Shown here: positions 44,065-52,566 of the stretch, in pieces
Layout: each line of letters begins with the position of its first letter
Position numbering within the stretch: position 1 is the first letter of the stretch
NCBI RefSeq assembly: GCF_039822625.1
Contig: NZ_JBDLLG010000002.1
Span: forward strand, 186,001-250,000
Source of the DNA: Marinimicrobium locisalis
GTDB taxonomy: Bacteria > Pseudomonadota > Gammaproteobacteria > Pseudomonadales > Cellvibrionaceae
Reading direction: 5' to 3'
DNA length: 64,000 nt
The notes under the pieces: generated by a model
Databases searched by the model: none
What the model saw: only the letters and a program-made list of their open reading frames with translations
What the model was told of the DNA's origin: nothing
Translations under genes and position numbers: made by a program

Positions 44065-46136
44065 GATTTGGTCGGAGCCAGCAGGGAAATGTCGGCCACG
44101 GCCAAAAACAGATCGCCCAACTGTTGCAGGAGTGCGAGCCGGTTGGTGCGCAGCTTTTCATCGTCGGTCATGACCATGACCTGGTCGAAAAAGCGGTCCA
44201 CCGGTTCCTGTAGGTCCGCCAAAGTGGTCAGAGCGCGGGTGTATTGGCGCTCCTTGAACAGCGGTGCCACCTCTTGGGCTTTGGTCGAGACGGCGTTGGC
44301 CAGGGCCAGCTCGGCTTCTTCCTGCAGCAAGGTTTCATCCAGTGACGCCTCCGGAGCGCCGGACTTGCTCAGGATATTGGCCACCCGCTTGTTGGCGGCG
44401 GCCAGGGCCTGGGCCTGAGGCAACTGGTAGAACTCGTAGACCGCTTTCACCCGCAGGTCGATATCCAGCGGGCAGGTTACGCCTCGGGCGTTAACCGCCT
44501 GGAACACTTCCACGGGAATATCGGCGTCCTCATACCAGGCACGGAAACGCTCCAGCATATAATTCAAAATGCGATCCACCAGCCCGTCGGTATCGGTCAG
44601 GCCGGTGTGTTGCGCCACGGCTTGTTCCAGCAGTTGGCGCAGGTCCAGATCCAGCTCTTTTTCCACTAAAAGGCGCAGCACACCGAGGCTGGCGCGGCGA
44701 AGGGCGAAGGGGTCTTTCGAACCGGTGGGTTGCTGGCCGATGCCGAAAATACCGCTGATGGTATCCAGCCGGTCCGCCAGGGCGATAATGGCCCCGGTGG
44801 TGGTCTCGGGCAGGGCGTCGCCGGCGAACTTGGGCAGGTATTGCTCCATCATCGCCCGGGCCACGTCCGTTTTTTCGCCGTCATTGCGCGCGTAGTAGTA
44901 GCCCGCAATGCCCTGCATATTGTCGAACTCCAGCACCATTTCGGTGACCAGGTCGGACTTACATAACTGTCCGGCGCGCTCGGCCAGGGCCTGGTCGGCG
45001 TTGAGATCGCCGGCAATGGTTTTGGCCAGGGCGGCAATGCGCTCGGTTTTTTCAAACACACTGCCCAATTGCTTCTGGAAGACAATGGGCTTGAGTGCCT
45101 CGCGGCGGCTTTCCAGGGTGTGCTTGAGGTCGGTATCGAAAAAGAAGGCCGCATCGGCCAGCCGCGGGCGAATCACCCGCTCGTTGCCGTCAATGACCTG
45201 GGCCGGGTCTTTACTTTCGATATTGGCCACGGTGATGAAATGGGGCAGAAGCTTACCGCTGCCATCAACCAAGTGAAAATATTTCTGGTGCTCTTTCATG
45301 GAGGCGATCAACGCCTCGGCGGGCACATTGAGAAACCGCTTTTCAAAGTTACCCAGCAGCGCTACCGGCCACTCCACCAAGGCGGTGACTTCATCTAGCA
45401 GGTCCTCGTCGATCACCGCCAGCCCGGCCACCTTCTTCGCTTCGGCTTCCACTTGTTCGCGAATCAGCTCGCGCCGGGCGGCCATGTCGGCCATGACGTA
45501 ACCGGTGGTGGCGAGCTTCTCCAGATACTCGCTGGCGCTGAACAGGTCCAGCTCGTGGTTGTAGTGAAAGCGGTGCCCGTAGGTGCACCGGTTGGCGCGC
45601 AGGCCCAGCACTTCGGCGTCCACAATTTCGTCGCCGTAGAGCATGACCAGCCAGTGGGCGGGCCGGACAAATTCAGTACGGCTGGCGCCCCAGCGCATCC
45701 GCTTGGCAATGGGCAACTTGGCCAGCGCGTCGTTGACGATGTCACCGAGCAGCTCCATCACGGGCTGGCCGCCGGCGCTGGCTCGGGCGACCAGTTTGTC
45801 GGCCTTGCCGTCGTTCTCCGTGGTCAGCTCGGCCACGTTGAGGTTGTTCTTTCGGGCGAAGGCTTCGGCGGCCTTGGTGGGGTTGCCGTCCCCGTCAAAG
45901 GCGATTTTGGTGGGCGGCCCCCAAGTGACCACCTCCTTTACCGGCGTCTGTTCGGCCAGGTCTTTCACCAGTACCGCCAGGCGGCGGGGGCTGGCGTAGG
46001 CGTCCAAGCTGGTGTGCTCCAGGTCCTGGGTTTTTAGCCCCTGCTGGATGCCGTCGCGCAGGGCGTTCATTAGGGTTTTCAGGGCTTTCGGGGGCAGCTC
46101 TTCGGTGCCCAGCTCAAATAGAAAATCGGCACTCAT
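44061..46136 (-). CDS. glyS: Glycine-tRNA ligase beta subunit
   Basis: The 691-residue beta subunit of the alpha2-beta2 glycyl-tRNA synthetase. It starts with FLFELGTEELPPKALK, the family signature. Internal motifs include YASPRRLAVLV, WGASRTEFVRPAHW, EWPVALLGNF and ADAAFFFDTDLK. The C-terminal region is the anticodon-binding domain. It overlaps glyQ upstream and gmhB downstream by four bases each, so the operon is translationally coupled. Confidence 0.98.
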   Translation of the reverse strand: MSADFLFELGTEELPPKALKTLMNALRDGIQQGLKTQDLEHTSLDAYASPRRLAVLVKDLAEQTPVKEVVTWGPPTKIAFDGDGNPTKAAEAFARKNNLNVAELTTENDGKADKLVARASAGGQPVMELLGDIVNDALAKLPIAKRMRWGASRTEFVRPAHWLVMLYGDEIVDAEVLGLRANRCTYGHRFHYNHELDLFSASEYLEKLATTGYVMADMAARRELIREQVEAEAKKVAGLAVIDEDLLDEVTALVEWPVALLGNFEKRFLNVPAEALIASMKEHQKYFHLVDGSGKLLPHFITVANIESKDPAQVIDGNERVIRPRLADAAFFFDTDLKHTLESRREALKPIVFQKQLGSVFEKTERIAALAKTIAGDLNADQALAERAGQLCKSDLVTEMVLEFDNMQGIAGYYYARNDGEKTDVARAMMEQYLPKFAGDALPETTTGAIIALADRLDTISGIFGIGQQPTGSKDPFALRRASLGVLRLLVEKELDLDLRQLLEQAVAQHTGLTDTDGLVDRILNYMLERFRAWYEDADIPVEVFQAVNARGVTCPLDIDLRVKAVYEFYQLPQAQALAAANKRVANILSKSGAPEASLDETLLQEEAELALANAVSTKAQEVAPLFKERQYTRALTTLADLQEPVDRFFDQVMVMTDDEKLRTNRLALLQQLGDLFLAVADISLLAPTKS

Positions 46137-47095
46137 GATTCCTCTCCCTCCGCGGCCAGCAGTTCGTTGCGCAAGGCTTCGGGGGCCAGCGGAAAGCCGA
46201 GCGACTTGCGCGCCTCAAAGTAGGCTTTCGCCACCGCGCGGGCCAGGCTGCGCACGCGCAGAATAAAACGCTGGCGCTCGGTGACGGAAATGGCGTGGCG
46301 GGCATCCAACAGGTTAAACGCGTGGGAGGCTTTCATCACCATTTCGTAGGCGGGCAGCGGCAGGTTCTGTTCGATCAACCGTTCGCTCTCGCGCTCGCAC
46401 ACATCGAAACTGTGAAACAGAAACTCGGTGTCGGCTTGCTCAAAGTTGTAGTGGGACATTTCCACTTCGTTCTGATGGAACACATCGCCGTAAGTGACTT
46501 TGTCCCCGCTCGGGTTCACCGTCCATACCAGGTCGAAAATGGAATCGACCCCTTGGAGGTACATGGCAATCCGCTCCAGGCCGTAGGTGATTTCTCCGGT
46601 GACCGGGTAGCACTCCAGGCCGCCCACTTGCTGGAAATAGGTGAACTGAGTGACTTCCATGCCGTTGAGCCAGACCTCCCAGCCCAGCCCCCAGGCGCCG
46701 AGCGTGGGCGATTCCCAGTTGTCTTCCACAAAGCGGATGTCGTGGACCGCCGGGTCAATCCCCAGCTCGCGCAGCGAGCCCAGGTAGAGCTCCTGAATGT
46801 CGCTCGGGTTGGGCTTCAGGGCGACCTGGAACTGATAGTAGTGCTGCAGCCGGTTGGGGTTCTCCCCGTAGCGGCCGTCGGTGGGCCGGCGGCAGGGCTG
46901 AACGTAGGCGGCGTTCCAAGTTTCCGGGCCAATGGCGCGCAGGAAGGTGGCCGGGTGAAAGGTGCCGGCGCCCACTTCCATATCCAGCGGTTGTAGGATC
47001 ACACAGCCCTGGCGGGCCCAGTAGGACTGCAGGGCCAGGATCAGGCCCTGAAAGGTCCCGATATCGGGTTTATCGGCGTTCTGACTGTCGGTCAC
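46133..47095 (-). CDS. glyQ: Glycine-tRNA ligase alpha subunit
   Basis: The 320-residue catalytic alpha subunit has TFQGLILALQSYWARQGC, QPLDMEVGAGTFHPATFLR and AYVQPCRRPTDGRYGENPNR, which are invariant in GlyQ. I chose the GTG at 47095 because GGAGG lies ten bases upstream. An ATG seven codons earlier lacks such a site. It is the first gene of the glyQS-gmhB-plsC operon. Confidence 0.97.
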   Translation of the reverse strand: MTDSQNADKPDIGTFQGLILALQSYWARQGCVILQPLDMEVGAGTFHPATFLRAIGPETWNAAYVQPCRRPTDGRYGENPNRLQHYYQFQVALKPNPSDIQELYLGSLRELGIDPAVHDIRFVEDNWESPTLGAWGLGWEVWLNGMEVTQFTYFQQVGGLECYPVTGEITYGLERIAMYLQGVDSIFDLVWTVNPSGDKVTYGDVFHQNEVEMSHYNFEQADTEFLFHSFDVCERESERLIEQNLPLPAYEMVMKASHAFNLLDARHAISVTERQRFILRVRSLARAVAKAYFEARKSLGFPLAPEALRNELLAAEGEES

Positions 47096-47244
47096 GGGTA
47101 AGCTGCCTCCGAGCATGAGGTCGAGAAATTGGCTGCACCCGGAAGTGCATAAAACCGGCGATTATAGCGGTAGTTGGGGGGTGATTGGTACGGCCGAGGG
47201 GGTGATATCCGGTCTTTTCGTTCAGTTGGGCCGTTTTTTCCCGT

Positions 47245-47260
47245 AAACTGCGCGCAGTTT
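47245..47260. promoter_or_regulatory. 16-bp perfect palindrome upstream of the acyltransferase gene
   Basis: AAACTGCGCGCAGTTT is a perfect palindrome 28 bases before the start codon of the LpxL-like gene and in the gap shared with divergent glyQ. It could be an operator or a 5' leader hairpin. No function is known. Confidence 0.4.
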
Positions 47261-47288
47261 CCCCTTTTTATAAAACGTTGAATGGTTC

Positions 47289-48152
47289 ATGAAAGAAAGG
47301 CTAGCGCTGTGGTTGTTAAAAGGGCTCGGCCGGCTGCCGTTATCGGTGGGTCGGGGCATTGGCGGCTTTACCGGTTGGCTGATGTGGTTAAGTAGTGGCC
47401 GCTCGGCCCGGATCACCCGAGAGAACCTGGAGACCTTCCGCCCCGACTTGACGGCTCGGGCGCGCGAGCGCCTGGTTCGCCAGAGCCTTACCGAGACCGG
47501 AAAAACCGTGGCCGAAGCGGCGGCGGTGTGGGCTCGCTCCTGGGAGTGGCTGCAGCGGCATATTGTGGCCGTTGAAGGTGACGAGGCCATTAAAGAGGCG
47601 CTCGCGTCGGGGACCGGCGTGTTGGTACTGGCGCCACACCTTGGCAACTGGGAAGTGGTGGCCCCCTTTTTGGCCAGTTACGCCCGGTTGACGGCGCTTT
47701 ATCAGCCGCCCCGCCAGGCCGCGTTGGACCAGTTGATTCTGGCCGGGCGCAGTAAAGATAATATCGATATGGCACCCACTAACCGGCGTGGTGTCAGTCA
47801 ACTGCTCAGGGCTCTCAAACGCGGCGAAATTGTGGGCATCCTCCCCGATCAGGTCCCAGAGCCGGGCAACGGCGGTGAAGTGGCGCCCTTTTTTGGTCGG
47901 CCCGCGCTCACCATGACGCTGGTCCACAGTTTGATTCAGCGCACGGGCTGTCGTGTGGTCAGTGTGTTTGCCCAGCGAGTCCCCGGGGGGTTCAAAATGG
48001 TCGTGCTGCCGGCGGATGAGCGTATTTATTCCGAAGCGGTAACCGAATCGGTGACTGGGCTCAACGCCAGCGTGGAAAGCTGTGTCTTGCGAGCGCCCAC
48101 GCAGTATCAGTGGGAGTACCGGCGCTTTCGCCGCGCGGACGTTAAATCATAA
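47289..48152 (+). CDS. LpxL/HtrB-type lipid A acyltransferase
   Basis: The 287-residue inner-membrane acyltransferase belongs to the LpxL/LpxM family, which adds a secondary acyl chain to lipid A or its precursor. The HX4E catalytic motif is HLGNWE (His117, Glu122), followed by NRRGVSQLLRALKRGEIVG and LPDQVP, where the ligand residues lie. An N-terminal hydrophobic stretch anchors it. It is shorter than LpxL of Escherichia coli. With the LpxR-like gene it suggests adjustable lipid A acylation. Confidence 0.9.
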   Translation: MKERLALWLLKGLGRLPLSVGRGIGGFTGWLMWLSSGRSARITRENLETFRPDLTARARERLVRQSLTETGKTVAEAAAVWARSWEWLQRHIVAVEGDEAIKEALASGTGVLVLAPHLGNWEVVAPFLASYARLTALYQPPRQAALDQLILAGRSKDNIDMAPTNRRGVSQLLRALKRGEIVGILPDQVPEPGNGGEVAPFFGRPALTMTLVHSLIQRTGCRVVSVFAQRVPGGFKMVVLPADERIYSEAVTESVTGLNASVESCVLRAPTQYQWEYRRFRRADVKS

Positions 48153-48273
48153 CCTCCGCGCGCTCTGGCCTTCGAATTTGGCACATTTAAACCATGAAAT
48201 TTATGAGTATCCACCGCTGTCCTGGCGCGCTACGTTACACTAGGCGGATTCTGTCAAATCTAGGAAGAGAACC

Positions 48274-49038
48274 ATGAATCACTGCTTGTGGAAATCTCTG
48301 CTGCCGATTGCTGTGGTGTCGTTTTTGAGCGCCTGCAGTTCCAACTACGCGCTGGTGAAAAAGTCGGATGTCAGCACGGCAGAACAATGTCTGTTGGCGC
48401 AGCAAACGCAAAAGGAAACCATTGCCCGGCAACAGGAGCAGCTCTCCGAGGCCCTGAGCTTGCTGCAGCAGGCCGTGGAGTTGCAGCAACAGGGCGATAC
48501 CGCCTTGCGTGGCTTTATGGAAGAGGCGCGCCGGGGGCTGAATGAGGGGGCCGCTCCGGAGTGTCGTCCGGCGTCCGTCGCCCGGGGGGCAACGGCCAAT
48601 ATCGCGCTGGACAAAACAGTGGTGGGCGCGGCCGAACCCGTACTGATCACGGACCTGGACATCATTGTGCCGGCACGCGTGGATACCGGCGCCGCTTTGT
48701 CTCAGTTAGACGCTCGGGACATTGCGTTTTTTGAGCGCAACGGTGAAGAGTGGGTCCGCTTCTATATTGCTGACCCCGACTCCGAGGAGACGATCGAGGT
48801 GGAGCGCCCGCGTTTGCGCACCTCCCGGGCTTCTTCAGAAGAAGGGACGCGCCGCCCGGTGGTGGAAATGCGCATTACCATCGGGTCTCTCACGCAAATG
48901 GCGGAACTAGTGCTTATCGATCGCAAAAAGCAGGACTTTCCGCTCGTGGTTGGACGCAACGTACTGCGCGACTTAATGCTGGTGGATGTGGCCCGCAAAA
49001 ACATTACCGAGCCAGAACGGCAAACGGGTGGACACTGA
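48274..49038 (+). CDS. Retropepsin-like aspartic peptidase lipoprotein
   Basis: The 254-residue protein has a lipoprotein signal (Cys21, LSAC), a coiled-coil-like Gln-rich helix (about 40-90) and a C-terminal domain of the bacterial retropepsin-like (putative ATP-dependent zinc protease) family. The single catalytic motif is VDTGAA at 136-141, followed by LDARD, and VVGRNVLRD near the end. One Asp per chain implies a dimeric active site. It begins a three-gene cluster with an inactive-transglutaminase membrane protein and an ATP-grasp enzyme, three bases apart. Confidence 0.88.
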   Translation: MNHCLWKSLLPIAVVSFLSACSSNYALVKKSDVSTAEQCLLAQQTQKETIARQQEQLSEALSLLQQAVELQQQGDTALRGFMEEARRGLNEGAAPECRPASVARGATANIALDKTVVGAAEPVLITDLDIIVPARVDTGAALSQLDARDIAFFERNGEEWVRFYIADPDSEETIEVERPRLRTSRASSEEGTRRPVVEMRITIGSLTQMAELVLIDRKKQDFPLVVGRNVLRDLMLVDVARKNITEPERQTGGH

Positions 49039-49041
49039 GGA

Positions 49042-50598
49042 ATGACCCAGTCCCGTGTTCCCTTTTACCTGATTGTGGCCGGCCTGGTAATCACGGGCTT
49101 GGCGACCGCCTGGGCCCGGCATGTGGAAATGGAGCTGCCCTTCTTCCCGGGCGAGCGGCGTCCGGTCTGGTTGGTTGAGGCGCGGGTGGACTTTCGGGCG
49201 ATGGGCGATGAGGTGTTGGTCAGCCTTGATTTACCCGATAACCCCCCCGGTTTTCGGATTCACACCGAACATGCCACCTCCCCCGGCTACGGCTTTTCCA
49301 TCATTGAACAGGATGGCGACCGTCGGGGAGAGTGGTCCAAACGACAGGCCGTCGGCGCTCAAACGCTGTACTACAAGGTGCAGTTGATTGGAGGCGTGCC
49401 CGAATCCAAGGAGGCGCCTGCCGATTCCGGTGCGTCCTCCCCTTCCGCGCGCTCGGTGTACTGGGAAGAGCCCCAGGAGACGGCGGCCAGTCAGATGCTG
49501 GCTCAAGCCCTGTCCACCTCCAGTACGCCGGAAAGCCTCACCCGTGAGCTGATCAAACGCCTGAATAGGCCCTCGGCGGATCAAAACGCTTCCATGTTAT
49601 TGGAGGCGGTGGGCAGCCGCTCGCAGTTACTGGAGCGGCTACTGAATCAGGCTACGATTCCCGCGCGGCAGGTTATGGGCCTGTTCCTGGAAGATGCCCG
49701 ACGGCGCCAGACCCTCACACCCATGGTGGAGGCCTATAACGGCGAAGAATGGGTGCTGTTTAACCCGGAGACCGGCGAGCAGGGCGTCCCCGATCATTTG
49801 CTGCTCTGGCATCGGGGCGGGGAATCGCTGATTGATGTGGTGGGGGGAAGCAATTCCGGTGTCAGCTTCTCGATGATTCGACAGACCGTCCCGGCCGAGG
49901 AGCTGGCGGTGGCCCAATTCAGCAACAGTGCCTTTGCGTTGCTCGGCGTTCAACAACTCCCCATTGAAGAGCAAAGCATGTTCAAGATGCTTTTCCTGCT
50001 GCCTTTGGGGGCGTTGGTGGTGGTGTTTATGCGCATCATCGTTGGCCTCAAAACCTCCGGTACCTTTATGCCGGTGTTGATTTCCCTGGCGTTTTTGCAG
50101 ACCTCACTGTTCCCGGGCCTGATCAGTTTTATCGTGGTGGTCTCCCTTGGCCTGATGCTGCGCAGCTACCTCTCACACTTGAATCTGCTGCTGGTGGCCC
50201 GCATCGCGACGCTGGTGGTGCTCGTGATTTTCCTGATATCCATGTTGAGCCTGGTGGGCTATCAGCTGGGGTTCAGCGCCGGCATGACCATCACCTTCTT
50301 CCCCATGATTATCATCGCCTGGACGATCGAGCGTATGTCCATTCTCTGGGAGGAAGAAGGGCCCAGAGAGGTGGTCATTCAGGGCGGCGGCAGCCTGCTG
50401 GTGGCGGTCATGGCTTACTTGTTGATGCGCCTGCCCATCGCCAACCATCTGAGCTTCAATTTCCCCGAACTCAACCTGGTGATTTTGGCCCTGATTATGG
50501 TGATGGGGCAGTACACCGGCTACAAGCTGTCCGAGCTGCGGCGGTTTAGGGCCATGGCCCTTGAGCAGGAGGCCGCCTCGAAGGAGCGCAAACCATGA
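49042..50598 (+). CDS. Inactive-transglutaminase 7TM membrane protein (UUP1-like)
   Basis: The 518-residue protein has one N-terminal membrane helix (about 6-24), a periplasmic beta-rich part, a transglutaminase-like domain (about 150-270) lacking the catalytic Cys (TIPARQVMGLF where Cys is expected, then AYNGEEWVLFNPETGEQG), and about seven C-terminal membrane helices (about 310-500). It matches proteins annotated as inactive transglutaminase fused to 7TM. It probably couples a periplasmic peptide-recognition domain to membrane signalling or to its two neighbours. Function is not established. Confidence 0.88.
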   Translation: MTQSRVPFYLIVAGLVITGLATAWARHVEMELPFFPGERRPVWLVEARVDFRAMGDEVLVSLDLPDNPPGFRIHTEHATSPGYGFSIIEQDGDRRGEWSKRQAVGAQTLYYKVQLIGGVPESKEAPADSGASSPSARSVYWEEPQETAASQMLAQALSTSSTPESLTRELIKRLNRPSADQNASMLLEAVGSRSQLLERLLNQATIPARQVMGLFLEDARRRQTLTPMVEAYNGEEWVLFNPETGEQGVPDHLLLWHRGGESLIDVVGGSNSGVSFSMIRQTVPAEELAVAQFSNSAFALLGVQQLPIEEQSMFKMLFLLPLGALVVVFMRIIVGLKTSGTFMPVLISLAFLQTSLFPGLISFIVVVSLGLMLRSYLSHLNLLLVARIATLVVLVIFLISMLSLVGYQLGFSAGMTITFFPMIIIAWTIERMSILWEEEGPREVVIQGGGSLLVAVMAYLLMRLPIANHLSFNFPELNLVILALIMVMGQYTGYKLSELRRFRAMALEQEAASKERKP

Positions 50599-51563
50599 AG
50601 TGGATCAGCCCCTGGCGGCTCAAAAAACTGGGCATTCTGGGGATGAATGCCCGCAACCGGGATTTCATCGGCCGCTACAATACCCGGCAAATGTATCCAC
50701 TGGTGGATAACAAGCTGAAAACCAAGCTGCTAACCGAAGAATATGGCTTGGCGACGCCAGCCTTGCGGCTGGTGGTCTCTGAGCAACACGCCATCAGCCA
50801 TATCGAACAGCAGCTGTATGACCTGGACGGCTTTGCCATCAAACCGGCCAAGGGCTCTGGCGGCAAAGGCATCCTGGTGATCACCGGTCGCCACGGCGAG
50901 AACTTCATAAAGGCTTCCGGCGCGGAGATCGGCATCGAGGAAATCCGGCGCCATATGTCCAATACCCTCGCGGGGCTTTATTCACTGGGGGGCAAGCCGG
51001 ACGTGGTGATTGTCGAAGATCTCATTGAGTTCGACGATATCTTTGATGGTTATTCCCACGAAGGCGTGCCGGACATACGCATTGTGGTGTTCAAGGGCTA
51101 CCCGGTGATGGCCATGTTGCGCTTGGCGACCCACGCCTCCGACGGCAAAGCCAACCTGCACCAGGGGGCGGTGGGCGTCGGCTTGGACATCGCCACCGGC
51201 CGCTGCCTGAAAGCGGTGCAGTTTGGCTTGGGCGTGAGTTTGCACCCGGATACCAAGAAACCCCTGAATGAAATTAAAGTCCCGGGATGGCGGGATATGC
51301 TGGTTCTCGCCTCTCGCTGTTACGAGATGACAGGCCTGGGCTACATCGGCACGGATATCGTGCTCGACAAAAGCCGGGGGCCGCAGCTGTTGGAGCTCAA
51401 CGCCCGCCCGGGGCTGGCCATTCAGGTGGCCAATGGGCTGGGGCTGGTGCCCCGGCTGCGCGAGCTTGAAACGCTCAAACTCCGCCAGCACAAAACCCCA
51501 GAGTCTCGGGTAGACTACGTAATGGAAACGTTCGCCGAGCCGCTGCCCGCTAAACCTGCCTAG
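50595..51563 (+). CDS. RimK-like ATP-grasp ligase (alpha-L-glutamate ligase-like)
   Basis: The 322-residue protein has an ATP-grasp fold: GFAIKPAKGSGGKGILVI is the ATP-loop, VVIVEDLI and VPDIRIVVFKGYPV follow, and ELNARPGLAIQVANGLG is the metal-binding end. Relatives add an amino acid to a carboxylate. Together with the retropepsin and inactive transglutaminase it forms a conserved trio that could build and trim a peptide modification. The acceptor is unknown. Confidence 0.88.
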   Translation: MKWISPWRLKKLGILGMNARNRDFIGRYNTRQMYPLVDNKLKTKLLTEEYGLATPALRLVVSEQHAISHIEQQLYDLDGFAIKPAKGSGGKGILVITGRHGENFIKASGAEIGIEEIRRHMSNTLAGLYSLGGKPDVVIVEDLIEFDDIFDGYSHEGVPDIRIVVFKGYPVMAMLRLATHASDGKANLHQGAVGVGLDIATGRCLKAVQFGLGVSLHPDTKKPLNEIKVPGWRDMLVLASRCYEMTGLGYIGTDIVLDKSRGPQLLELNARPGLAIQVANGLGLVPRLRELETLKLRQHKTPESRVDYVMETFAEPLPAKPA

Positions 51564-51652
51564 TCCGATTAGAAACCCCTTGGGTTTTTGCCCTTTTGGC
51601 CGATATAGCCTAGTGCAAAGTGAAAGAAGCAACCCAATGTGTGAGAGACCCC

Positions 51653-52546
51653 ATGAACGGTAAGGCCCAGCACACCCAAAAGCTGTTGCTGTTTAAATTG
51701 ACGCCCACCCAGAGCTTCGCCATGGGAACGCTCAAGGTGCGTGAAATCATTCCCTATACCCGGCTGAATCGGCTTCTGCAGGACCACCCCGCCGTTCTCG
51801 GAGCGACAACGGTGCGTGGCACCACCATTCCGGTCATCGATATGGCCGCGGCCGTGGGTTACAAGCCGCTGACCGAGGAGGAAATGCAGCGGGGGTCAAT
51901 TATCATTACCGACTGCCAGCGCAAGGATATTGGCTTCCTGGTCCGGAGTATCGATCGAATCGTCGATGCCGACTGGAAATCGGTCAAACCCCCGCCGGAG
52001 ATGTTGGGCAAACGGGCCTTTGTCACCGGGTTGTGCATGGTCGATGATCAAGCGATCCAGCTCATAGACCTGGAACTGCTGTTCTCTCAAATCTATCCAG
52101 ACCCCCCGGACCGACGACGGGCGGTGTTGACCGACCCGCAGCGGGAGCAGCTCAGGCACCTGAATATCCTGTTGGTGGATGACTCCCACGTCGCGCGCAA
52201 ACAGTTACAGGACGCCCTCGACAGTGTGGCCATCCCCTACCAGGTATTAACGAACGGGGGGAAGGCTCTGGAACGTATGCGCGAGGCGGCGAAGGACCAC
52301 AATGCCATCGATATTCTGGTAAGCGACATTGAAATGCCGGGGCTCGACGGCTACGAACTGGCCTTCAGCGTGCGGGACAACAAAGCGCTCAAACACACTT
52401 ACATTATTCTGCACACGTCACTGAACAGTGAAATGAGCGTCAGTTATGCCCATCAGGTGGGGGCCAACGAAGCCCTGACCAAATTCGACGCGGAGGAACT
52501 GGTCCACGCCATGCTGCGTGGGGCCAACGCGCTTACCGGGGACTGA
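51653..52546 (+). CDS. cheV: Chemotaxis coupling protein CheV
   Basis: CheV joins a CheW-like coupling domain (residues about 8-150, with LLLFKLTP, FAMGTLKVREII, VRGTTIPVIDM) to a receiver domain (about 170-297), with acidic Asp176 and Asp177, phospho-acceptor Asp225 in DIEMPG and Lys in TKFDAEEL. It links receptors to CheA and tunes the coupling through phosphorylation. The ATG at 51653 is preferred over an in-frame GTG at 51620 because GAGAGA precedes it. No other chemotaxis gene is nearby. Confidence 0.93.
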   Translation: MNGKAQHTQKLLLFKLTPTQSFAMGTLKVREIIPYTRLNRLLQDHPAVLGATTVRGTTIPVIDMAAAVGYKPLTEEEMQRGSIIITDCQRKDIGFLVRSIDRIVDADWKSVKPPPEMLGKRAFVTGLCMVDDQAIQLIDLELLFSQIYPDPPDRRRAVLTDPQREQLRHLNILLVDDSHVARKQLQDALDSVAIPYQVLTNGGKALERMREAAKDHNAIDILVSDIEMPGLDGYELAFSVRDNKALKHTYIILHTSLNSEMSVSYAHQVGANEALTKFDAEELVHAMLRGANALTGD

Positions 52547-52566
52547 GCCCCGGCATCGCGGCCACT

